A stretch of DNA of 64,000 nucleotides from the NCBI GenBank assembly GCA_050288705.1, contig JBNKEI010000207.1:103614-167613 (forward strand). Reading direction: 5' to 3'. Positions within the stretch are counted from its first letter, which is position 1. Each line of letters begins with the position of its first letter. The notes below the pieces were generated by a model, which did no database searches, had not been told where the DNA came from, and was given only the letters and a program-made list of their open reading frames with translations. Positions 1-7,131 of the stretch are shown here, one piece after another. The DNA is from JBNKEI01 sp050288705 (GTDB lineage: Bacteria; Myxococcota; Myxococcia; Myxococcales; UBA5297). Position numbers and translations under genes: made by a program.

Positions 1-165
1 CTGGCCAAAAACTACCTGGTCAATTTCTGAAGAAGAAAGGTGGGTGCGTTCCAGTAAATGTTTGACTACAAACGTACCCAGATCAATAGCCGTGGCTTCA
101 GCCAATGATGTATTCGCTTTAACAAATGGAGTGCGAACTCCCTCGATAATGGCAACGCGTTGCAT
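1..165 (-). CDS. Thiolase (acetyl-CoA acyltransferase), N-terminal 55 codons, cut by the left edge
   Basis: The reverse strand reads from an ATG at 165 to base 1 without a stop (55 codons). The peptide starts MQRVAIIEGVRTPFVKA and ends at DQVVFGQ, which matches the N-terminus of thiolases (RVAIVxGxRTPFxK, then the VIFGQ strand just before the nucleophile-cysteine region). Thiolases condense or cleave acyl-CoA; subtype (biosynthetic or FadA/FadI beta-oxidation) cannot be told because the active-site Cys, His and second Cys lie outside the window. A GAGGTAG ribosome site lies about 10 bases upstream. The gene is divergent from the copper ATPase, so 166-262 holds both leaders. Confidence 0.82.
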   Translation of the reverse strand, partial: MQRVAIIEGVRTPFVKANTSLAEATAIDLGTFVVKHLLERTHLSSSEIDQVVFGQ

Positions 166-262
166 ACTTATAGTGCTACCTCAGCATCGAAGGAATCGCA
201 AATGATTTACCGAGGTTTTTCCCGTTAGATGCCGAAACTTTGTAGACCTTGGGATTGAGAAA

Positions 263-2641
263 ATGCCTACCGAAAAAAGTCCGAAAAATTCAGAGTCCTA
301 TAGAGAAACAGATCCGGTTTGTCAGATGAAGGTCGATCCCGCAGGGGCCGAACATTTCTTTGACTTTCAAGGAATTCGATATTTTTTTTGTTGTCGCGGA
401 TGTCGAGAAAAATTTCGAGCGAATCCCCAAAAGTATATTGAAGAACTTCAGAAAAAAGAGATTTTTTCTGATTCTATTGATTCTTTGGAATCGCGCGAGC
501 CAAAACCTTTTATTCCCGGAACTCGCTGGACCTGTCCCATGGACCCCGAGGTAGACCAGGACCATCCTGGAACCTGCCCGAAATGCGGGATGGCTTTGGA
601 GCCACAAGTTCCGTCACAAGAGCTAGGCGCTCTTGGTGGTGAGGAAGAAAATCCTGAATTGCTGGACATGCGGCGGCGGCTACGGGTCAGTGCGGTATTG
701 AGTGTAGGAGTCATAGCGACAGGCATGGGAAAAATGATTCCGGGTTCTCCTTTTGCTTCCATGAATACCGCTTGGCTGGAGATGCTGCTGGCAACACCGG
801 TTGTTTGGTGGGGAGGCTGGCCTTTCTTTCAAAGATTTTGGGCTTCTTTGCGCAATCGAAGTCTTAATATGTTCACCTTGATTGGTTTAGGGGTAGGCGT
901 AGCTTATTCTTACAGCCTTTTCGCTACCTTGTTTCCCAAGATATTTCCCGTTTCTTTTAGAGACTCCCATGGCTCGGTGGGAGTTTATTTTGAAGCAGCT
1001 GCGGGAATAGTAACTTTGGTATTGCTAGGGCAAGTATGGGAACTGCGTGCTCGCGGAAAAACGGGTGCTGCTATTCGAGCGTTGCTAGGTTTGGCGCCAG
1101 CTCAGGCGAGAAGAATTAGTGCAGAAGGGCAAGACGAAGAAGTTGCTCTTCAGCTGATTGTTACGAACGACCGATTGCGAATACGGCCGGGAGAAAGAAT
1201 TCCCACTGATGGGGTGGTTTTGGAAGGATATAGCGCAGTGGACGAATCTATGCTGACTGGCGAGCCTATTCCGGTAGAAAAACAAATAGGTGATGGCTTA
1301 GTCGGCGGCACTCTTAATGGAAACGGTTCCCTAATCATGAAGGCCGAAAGGGTCGGTAAAGATACGGTATTGGCGCAAATAGTACAAAGTGTAAGTCAAG
1401 CCCAGCGATCCCGAGCCCCTATTCAAGGAATTGCTGACGTCGTAGCAGCGTATTTTGTACAAATCGTAATAATGATCGCGGCAATTACATTTGTTATTTG
1501 GGCATTTGCGGGCCCCGAGCCGCGCATGGCACATGCGGTTATAAATGCAGTGGCAGTGCTGATTATAGCTTGTCCTTGTGCTTTAGGGTTGGCTACTCCT
1601 ATGTCAATTATGGTTTCAGTAGGAAAAGGAGCGCAAACCGGAGTATTATTTCGCAATGCTGAAGCTCTTGAAACCCTTGGCAAAATAAATACCTTAGTAT
1701 TCGATAAAACCGGAACACTTACAGCGGGAAAACCGCGGATTGTCGCCATATATCCTAGTTCAGAATACACGTCCGAAGATATTTTGAGAATGGCCTATGC
1801 CCTAGAAATTCATAGTGAGCACCCGCTTGGCCGAGCAGTAGTGGAAGCGGCGCGTGAAAAACAAATTATGAGCAAACAGGCCCAGGCTTTTAAAAATATT
1901 CCTGGCAAGGGGTTAATTGGAAATGTTTTAGGTAAAGAAACCATGCTGGGAAATATGTCTTACATGCGAGAAAACAATATCGATTTAGGCGAATTTAGGT
2001 CGAAAGCTGATCAAATGAGTGCCCAAGGAATCACGGTTATCTGTTTAGCGGTGGAAGGGCGATTTGCAGGGATATTAGGCGCTGGCGATCCAATTAAAGA
2101 CACTTCCCATGAGGCAATAGCCCAACTTAAGGAAGAAGGAATACGTTTAGTGATGATGACTGGGGATAGTCGGCCGGCTGCAGAAAAGGTGGGCCGGGAT
2201 CTGCAAATTTATGAAATAATTTCGGAAGCTTTGCCCGAACAAAAAGCCCAATACATTAGACAGTTGCAGGCTCAAGGTGCGGTAGTGGCCATGGCTGGAG
2301 ATGGCATAAATGACGCACCGGCCTTGGCTCAAGCACAAGTTGGAATCGCCATGGGAACGGGAGCGGATGTCAGTGTAGAAAGTGCTTCGGTGACTTTGGT
2401 GAAAGGAGATTTGCGAGGATTAGTGCGGGCCAGGATTTTAAGTCGTGCTACCATGAAGAATATTCGCCAGAATCTTTTCTTTGCTTTTTTATATAATTCT
2501 TTAGGAATTCCCGTTGCGGCTGGAATTCTTTATCCTTTTTTTGGGCTACTACTCAGTCCTTTAATTGCAGCAGCCGCCATGAGCTTTAGCTCGGTATCGG
2601 TGGTGGCTAATGCGCTGCGTATTCGGAACTTTAAGCTGTAG
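263..2641 (+). CDS. copA: Copper-transporting P1B-type ATPase with N-terminal YHS and heavy-metal-binding domains
   Basis: Inner-membrane pump that exports Cu+ using ATP. The N-terminus has a YHS-type metal module (about residues 17-60, DPVCQMKV and the FFCCRGC cysteines), then a small WTCPMDP...CPKCGM heavy-metal-binding zinc-ribbon-like module (about 88-115), followed by the P-type core. Core motifs: transmembrane ACPCALG (CPC ion site, about residue 435), phosphorylation loop DKTGTLT (about 480), SEHPLG (His-Pro of the nucleotide domain) and hinge GDGINDAPAL (about 678). The length of 792 residues is normal for this architecture; the usual HMA domains are replaced by YHS plus the CxxC module. 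CPC points to Cu+ (or Ag+). The weak GGGA upstream supports the first ATG. No CueR-like palindrome was seen upstream. Confidence 0.93.
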   Translation: MPTEKSPKNSESYRETDPVCQMKVDPAGAEHFFDFQGIRYFFCCRGCREKFRANPQKYIEELQKKEIFSDSIDSLESREPKPFIPGTRWTCPMDPEVDQDHPGTCPKCGMALEPQVPSQELGALGGEEENPELLDMRRRLRVSAVLSVGVIATGMGKMIPGSPFASMNTAWLEMLLATPVVWWGGWPFFQRFWASLRNRSLNMFTLIGLGVGVAYSYSLFATLFPKIFPVSFRDSHGSVGVYFEAAAGIVTLVLLGQVWELRARGKTGAAIRALLGLAPAQARRISAEGQDEEVALQLIVTNDRLRIRPGERIPTDGVVLEGYSAVDESMLTGEPIPVEKQIGDGLVGGTLNGNGSLIMKAERVGKDTVLAQIVQSVSQAQRSRAPIQGIADVVAAYFVQIVIMIAAITFVIWAFAGPEPRMAHAVINAVAVLIIACPCALGLATPMSIMVSVGKGAQTGVLFRNAEALETLGKINTLVFDKTGTLTAGKPRIVAIYPSSEYTSEDILRMAYALEIHSEHPLGRAVVEAAREKQIMSKQAQAFKNIPGKGLIGNVLGKETMLGNMSYMRENNIDLGEFRSKADQMSAQGITVICLAVEGRFAGILGAGDPIKDTSHEAIAQLKEEGIRLVMMTGDSRPAAEKVGRDLQIYEIISEALPEQKAQYIRQLQAQGAVVAMAGDGINDAPALAQAQVGIAMGTGADVSVESASVTLVKGDLRGLVRARILSRATMKNIRQNLFFAFLYNSLGIPVAAGILYPFFGLLLSPLIAAAAMSFSSVSVVANALRIRNFKL

Positions 2642-2821
2642 TTGCGAAGATGCTAATTGTGCTATTTCAGGTACAAAAAATTTTTTTAATGAGAAATGCT
2701 TGTTAAGTTGTTTTTCTTTTTGAGATATACTGTTGTTTGGGTTGTTATTGTTGAATGTGTTTACTCTAATTCGTGAATGGTAGCTCGGTCACTTTTTCGA
2801 GAATTAACCAGGAGGTTGGAA

Positions 2822-4003
2822 ATGCGTATTTTAGTGGGAGTGCAGGGTGGAGGGCTAAACGGAATCGATGCTTATGCGGAGCAAGTAGCTCAAGCAGCAG
2901 TTTTGAATGGTCACGAGGTTACGTTATTGGTTTCTGATGCCAGTGCTGCGCGGAAAGTAGCCTCGCGAATAGATTCGCGAGTGCGCATTTGGGATCTTGG
3001 CTTGCCTGAGCCTACTCGCTGGACTACCTTGTCTCAGCGGTTATGGCACGGAGTTGCCATGCGTCGACTGCAACAGGGAGTAAATCGCTATCTGTCGAAG
3101 CAGCGAGAGTCATTTTTTATCGCTCATCTGAATCATCCTGGATTAGCCAAAGTTTTTAGGCCTTGGGTTCAACGCGTATTTGTAGCTGCCTGGTTTTATC
3201 CGCATCATCCTGTTCGGCGAATTATCGAAACCTGGAATCATACTAAAGGATCGCACGCGCGCCGGTTGTTTCTGGCCGCGAAATCGTTTTCCTATTATCA
3301 GGCCGATAAGAAAGGATATGCCGAAGCTGATATGGTAGTGGCGCCAACTGTATTGCTGGCCGATCATCTGCGAGCTCAACAAATTAAGGTGGGAGTATGC
3401 CCGCCTCCCGTACAGGTAGCTGCAACGATTGCTAAAGAAGAAAAGTTTGTTAAATCAATTTCCGAAAAACGTGTTGTCATTTGTGCTGGCGACTTAATGC
3501 ATCCACGTAAAAATTTAGTAGAAGGACTGCAGGCATTAAAAGAATTAGCTCCCAATCAACATTGTATGGTGGAAATGATTGGCCGCAATGCTGAGCCGTT
3601 GAAAAGAATGGCCAGTCAGCTTCCGTCTGGTATTGACGTGAGCTTTCCGGGGCCTCTTCCTCCCCAAGAAGTGCATCAACGCATGCGCCAAGCCGACTTT
3701 TTGCTCCTTCCTAGTCTTTTTGAAGAATGGGGATATGTGGCGGTAGAATCGTTATTATTGGGAACCCCAGTGGTTGCTTATCCAGTATATCCCTTTCAAG
3801 CCATGTTGGCAGATGGGCTCGGGTTTATTGCGAGAAAAAGAACCCCCTCAAGTTTGGCTCAAGCGATGGAATTGGCCTGGTCTTCTCCTGTGCAGGAGAA
3901 CTTTATATCTATTGCTGAGCATAAGTATGGTGCGGCTTCAGTGGGTAAACGGCTTTCTCAAATGTGGACCGACGTGGCTGAAGGTAAGGAAATAAGGGAG
4001 TGA
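2822..4003 (+). CDS. GT4-type (GT-B fold) glycosyltransferase
   Basis: A 393-residue retaining glycosyltransferase, probably cytoplasmic, moving a sugar from a nucleotide donor to a cell-surface glycan or lipid precursor. The N-terminal Rossmann half begins MRILVGVQGGG with the glycine loop; the C-terminal half has the donor-site region LFEEWGYVAVESLLLG, whose spaced glutamates match the EX7E motif of GT4/GT1 enzymes. The ATG at 2822 is chosen over the longer frame at 2777 because a perfect AGGAGG (2810-2815) lies six bases before it and the first 15 codons of the longer frame have no homology-like content. Acceptor and sugar are unknown. It stands alone between the copper ATPase and the acyltransferase gene. 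Confidence 0.85.
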   Translation: MRILVGVQGGGLNGIDAYAEQVAQAAVLNGHEVTLLVSDASAARKVASRIDSRVRIWDLGLPEPTRWTTLSQRLWHGVAMRRLQQGVNRYLSKQRESFFIAHLNHPGLAKVFRPWVQRVFVAAWFYPHHPVRRIIETWNHTKGSHARRLFLAAKSFSYYQADKKGYAEADMVVAPTVLLADHLRAQQIKVGVCPPPVQVAATIAKEEKFVKSISEKRVVICAGDLMHPRKNLVEGLQALKELAPNQHCMVEMIGRNAEPLKRMASQLPSGIDVSFPGPLPPQEVHQRMRQADFLLLPSLFEEWGYVAVESLLLGTPVVAYPVYPFQAMLADGLGFIARKRTPSSLAQAMELAWSSPVQENFISIAEHKYGAASVGKRLSQMWTDVAEGKEIRE

Positions 4004-4013
4004 GTTTCTTTTG

Positions 4014-4042
4014 TTGACATATGGTAAAAATTGTTGTATTTA
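4014..4042 (+). promoter_or_regulatory. Sigma-70-type promoter for the DRE-TIM acyltransferase gene
   Basis: TTGACA at 4014-4019 is a perfect -35 box. A 17-base spacer leads to TATTTA at 4037-4042, a weak -10 box. The predicted transcript starts near 4049, ahead of the GAGG and GTG start at 4073. Because the TTG at 4031 lies inside this spacer, the promoter argues for the GTG start. Confidence 0.5.
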
Positions 4043-4072
4043 AAAAGTTTTATTTCTAGCGAGGTATTTCTA

Positions 4073-5470
4073 GTGCTTAAATTCAATAAACTTCGCAGAA
4101 CATTGGAGCGGGAGGATTATAATTACGAGCTTCAAGACACCGCAGCTCCAAATTTATTCCGAGACATCTATACTTACGAGATGCCGCCTTTGTTATGTTT
4201 CAATCATCGGCAAGTGTTCATGTCTCCTCCTAAAGATATTTGGATTACCGATACAACTTTTAGAGATGGCCAGCAATCGTTGCCGCCTTTTTCAGTGGAG
4301 CAAATAGTTGACCTATTTGATATGCTTCATCGACTCTCTGGTCCGCAAGGAATGATCCGCCAAACTGAATTCTTCGTATATACCGAAAAGGACAAGGAGG
4401 CCGTGCATAAATGTATGGAGCGCGGCTATGAATTTCCTCAAATTACTGGATGGATTCGAGCAGTTAAAGACGATCTCAAATTAGTGAAGGAAATGGGGTT
4501 AAGAGAAACTGGAATATTAACCTCGGCTTCAGATTATCATATTTTTAATAAATTGAAAAAGAGCAGAAAACAGGCAATGGAAGGGTATCTCAGTATTGTC
4601 AGGTGCGCCTTGGATATGGGAATAATTCCGCGGTGCCATTTCGAAGATATTACCCGAGCTGACTTTTATGGATTCGTGGTTCCTTTTGCGCAAAAGCTTA
4701 TGGCGTTATCGAAAGAGTCAGGAATTCCCATTAAAATTCGTGCTTGTGACACCCTTGGTTACGGGGTCAGTTTTCCCGGAGTGATGTTGCCTAGAAACGT
4801 AAATGGGATTATTTCTGGTTTAAACAAGTTAGCTGGTTTTCCTGGAGAGCTGCTAGAGTGGCATGGGCATAACGATTTTTATCGAGCCCTAAATAATTCG
4901 GTTGCAGCTTGGCTATATGGTTGTTCTGCGGCAAATGGAACAATGTTGGGAATTGGTGAGCGAACAGGAAATACTCCTATCGAGGCATTAGTCATTGAGT
5001 ATATTGGTTTAAGAGGTGATGCCGGAGGTATGGATACCTCGGTAGTCACGGAAATTGCTTCCTACTTTGAGAAAAAAATAGGCTATCGAATTCCCCATAA
5101 TCAACCTTTGGTGGGTGCCAATTTCAATGTAACCCGAGCAGGTATTCATGCCGATGGATTGTTAAAAGATCAAGAAATTTACAATATTTTTAATACCGAA
5201 AAAATATTAAATCGCCCAGTAGATGTTGCAATAACTGATAAATCAGGCGTTGCGGGAATAGCATATTGGTTGAATTCTCGTTTACAAATTCCCGAAAGTT
5301 CAAAGATTCAAAAAACTGAGCCCGGAGTTATTTCGATAAAGGAATGGGTTGATAAGCAATATGCTGTTGGCAGAACAACAGGTATTTCTGATGAAGAAAT
5401 GTGGAAACAGGCTCGGATTCATTATTCTAACTGGGTAGCGAATATTACCGGTGAAGAAGAAATAGCATAG
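4073..5470 (+). CDS. DRE-TIM acyltransferase (isopropylmalate/homocitrate synthase family; possible Re-citrate synthase)
   Basis: A 465-residue enzyme of the HMG-CoA-lyase-like TIM-barrel family, which joins acetyl-CoA to a 2-oxo acid. Visible motifs are DTTFRDGQQSLPPFSVEQIV (catalytic Arg-Asp and metal-binding Asp), EWHGHNDF (the HxH metal ligands) and GERTGN. The chain lacks a C-terminal LeuA allosteric domain of normal size. The opening RDGQQ-x-PPFSVEQIV and the VIRQ/MIRQTEFF-like segment recall the Re-citrate synthase branch (oxaloacetate as acceptor) more than classical LeuA, but this comes from memory of the family and is uncertain. GTG at 4073 is preferred: GAGG sits eight bases upstream and a promoter covers the alternative TTG at 4031. 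The stop lies three bases before crcB. Confidence 0.8.
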   Translation: MLKFNKLRRTLEREDYNYELQDTAAPNLFRDIYTYEMPPLLCFNHRQVFMSPPKDIWITDTTFRDGQQSLPPFSVEQIVDLFDMLHRLSGPQGMIRQTEFFVYTEKDKEAVHKCMERGYEFPQITGWIRAVKDDLKLVKEMGLRETGILTSASDYHIFNKLKKSRKQAMEGYLSIVRCALDMGIIPRCHFEDITRADFYGFVVPFAQKLMALSKESGIPIKIRACDTLGYGVSFPGVMLPRNVNGIISGLNKLAGFPGELLEWHGHNDFYRALNNSVAAWLYGCSAANGTMLGIGERTGNTPIEALVIEYIGLRGDAGGMDTSVVTEIASYFEKKIGYRIPHNQPLVGANFNVTRAGIHADGLLKDQEIYNIFNTEKILNRPVDVAITDKSGVAGIAYWLNSRLQIPESSKIQKTEPGVISIKEWVDKQYAVGRTTGISDEEMWKQARIHYSNWVANITGEEEIA

Positions 5471-5473
5471 GGC

Positions 5474-5848
5474 ATGTCTGAGTTTATCTGGATATGCCTT
5501 GGGGGGGCTTTGGGTACCGGAGCACGCTACCTTTGTAGCACTTGGATTACTAGCTTATTTCCTTCATTTCCTTACGGAACGTTAGTAGTAAATTCTGCTG
5601 GTTCGTTTTTTTTGGCTTTTTTAATGCAAATCGGAATGAGTGCTCAAATTATTCCCATAACATTACGGGTGGCAGCAACTGCAGGTTTTTTGGGGGGATT
5701 CACCACCTATTCCACCTTTAATTACGAAACGTTGAAATTGATTCAAGAAGGTTCTTGGTTGTTAGCTTGCTTAAATTTAGGCATTACCATTTTTTCCTGT
5801 TTATTGGCGGGAATGTTCGGTTTTTGGATAGGGACTCGATGCGGTTAG
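5474..5848 (+). CDS. crcB: Fluoride channel CrcB/Fluc
   Basis: A 124-residue membrane protein with four hydrophobic helices, the normal Fluc length. Fluc dimers export F- passively and protect enolase and pyrophosphatase from fluoride. Family signatures are visible: GGALGTGARY in helix 1, YGTLVVNSAGSF (conserved Asn in helix 2) and GFLGGFTTYSTFNYE in helix 3, which holds the central Na+ site and the Phe-box residues. It starts three bases after the acyltransferase stop and is probably co-transcribed with it. No crcB fluoride riboswitch has room in this tight junction. It ends convergently with the T6SS operon. Confidence 0.93.
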   Translation: MSEFIWICLGGALGTGARYLCSTWITSLFPSFPYGTLVVNSAGSFFLAFLMQIGMSAQIIPITLRVAATAGFLGGFTTYSTFNYETLKLIQEGSWLLACLNLGITIFSCLLAGMFGFWIGTRCG

Positions 5849-5900
5849 GTGCTAACTAACAGGTTTAACTATACCGGTTATTTGTAAGGTAGTTTTACTG

Positions 5901-7094
5901 TCATTTCGAAGGTTTTTCTGCAAGACTCATTTTGTTTGCACCTGCAGTGGTCGCATAGGCATGGGCGAATTCTTTACCCAACAATTCTTGCGAGAACGCA
6001 GTTTCGTCGTTCATTAGCTCGTTATAGTGTTCACAATATGCTTTCCAGCAAGACATGGTACGTAGCGGACCAATAGAAGTGACTTCTTTTTCGATGGCAT
6101 CAGGCCCAAATTTAGAAACAAGCGCTCTTGTTCCTTGGTTAATTCCGTTAAGCAATGCTACTTGATGAACCATAAATGCTGCATACAAGCGCATCAAATC
6201 TCTACGCAATTCATCATCAGATAGACGCCAATCTAAAAGATAGGCCAACATATCTTCTAATTTAGTTGCAGAAAATAATGGCGATTCTCCCTGAATACTA
6301 CGAACTCCTAAATCTTCTCCAAATTTTTCCAAACCTTTCCTCATTTCTAGAGTAGCCTGGGTAAATGTTTCTAAAACAATTCCCATGCGATTAAGGAACT
6401 GCTCTTGCTCGGCTTCAGTTAGCGGTTCCTTAACGTTAGGGAGGTAGGCCTTAGAGAAATTGGAAATCAATCCTGAGTCAGTGGGGATGATGGGAAGTTT
6501 AGCGGGTTCGGGTTCGCAACGTTTTTGGGGTAAACGAACGCTTTTGCTGCTAGACGCTCGGTGTTGAGGGCGAGAGCTGGAGGAGCGAGCAGTAGGCGGA
6601 CTGGTAGGAATGGTAGGTCTTCTAGAATGAGAAGCCGATGAATTACTGTCAATGCTAACTGGCTTTTCCGGCGGAGGAGGGAAAGCAGTATCAAAAAGGG
6701 TGGCTGATTCATTGCCTGGTGCAGTGGTAAACCCAATCGCCTTGGCAAATTGGCTTTGGTAGATAGGAGCTTGAATACTAGGAACCTTAGGAGTCTGGGC
6801 AACGCATAAGCGAAGCGTACCAATTACAATTTCACTACTGGGCAGCAGAGCGACTTCCTGCCCTTTAGTGGCTGGTTTTCCGTTTACGAAACTGCCGTTA
6901 GTAGACCCCACGTCGACGTAATAAATTCCTCGATCATCAACGCGAATCATCCCGTGCCATTGAGAAACAAAAGGAAAGTCGAGCTCCAAATCATTGAGAG
7001 GCAATCGACCAAGCCTAACTGGCGATCGAGGAAAAGTATAGGATGCTGAACGCCCGGTTTGTAGGTCTTCCACTTCCAAAACCAATGGCAACAT
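5901..7094 (-). CDS. tagH: T6SS-associated FHA-domain protein
   Basis: A 397-residue cytoplasmic protein and the last gene of the T6SS run. FHA domains bind phosphothreonine; in T6SS, Fha is the target of the PpkA kinase and promotes assembly. The N-terminal FHA domain (about residues 15-95) shows RLGRLPLNDLEL, SQWHGMI and the STNGSFVNG loop that contacts phosphopeptide. A long Ser/Pro-rich linker (about 110-200) leads to a helical C-terminal domain like the VI_FHA family. The ATG at 7094 is preferred to the TTG at 7121, since GGGAGGAG and GAGG lie in the 27 bases between. No ppkA or pppA is present here, so its regulatory input lies elsewhere or is different. Confidence 0.85.
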   Translation of the reverse strand: MLPLVLEVEDLQTGRSASYTFPRSPVRLGRLPLNDLELDFPFVSQWHGMIRVDDRGIYYVDVGSTNGSFVNGKPATKGQEVALLPSSEIVIGTLRLCVAQTPKVPSIQAPIYQSQFAKAIGFTTAPGNESATLFDTAFPPPPEKPVSIDSNSSASHSRRPTIPTSPPTARSSSSRPQHRASSSKSVRLPQKRCEPEPAKLPIIPTDSGLISNFSKAYLPNVKEPLTEAEQEQFLNRMGIVLETFTQATLEMRKGLEKFGEDLGVRSIQGESPLFSATKLEDMLAYLLDWRLSDDELRRDLMRLYAAFMVHQVALLNGINQGTRALVSKFGPDAIEKEVTSIGPLRTMSCWKAYCEHYNELMNDETAFSQELLGKEFAHAYATTAGANKMSLAEKPSK

Positions 7095-7131
7095 AAAACC
7101 TCGCTCCTCCCTTCGGGGCAACGGTTATAGA

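Noticed and set aside
4031..4072. Longer start (TTG at 4031) for the DRE-TIM acyltransferase gene
   Set aside because: It lies inside the promoter spacer; GTG at 4073 has GAGG eight bases before it.
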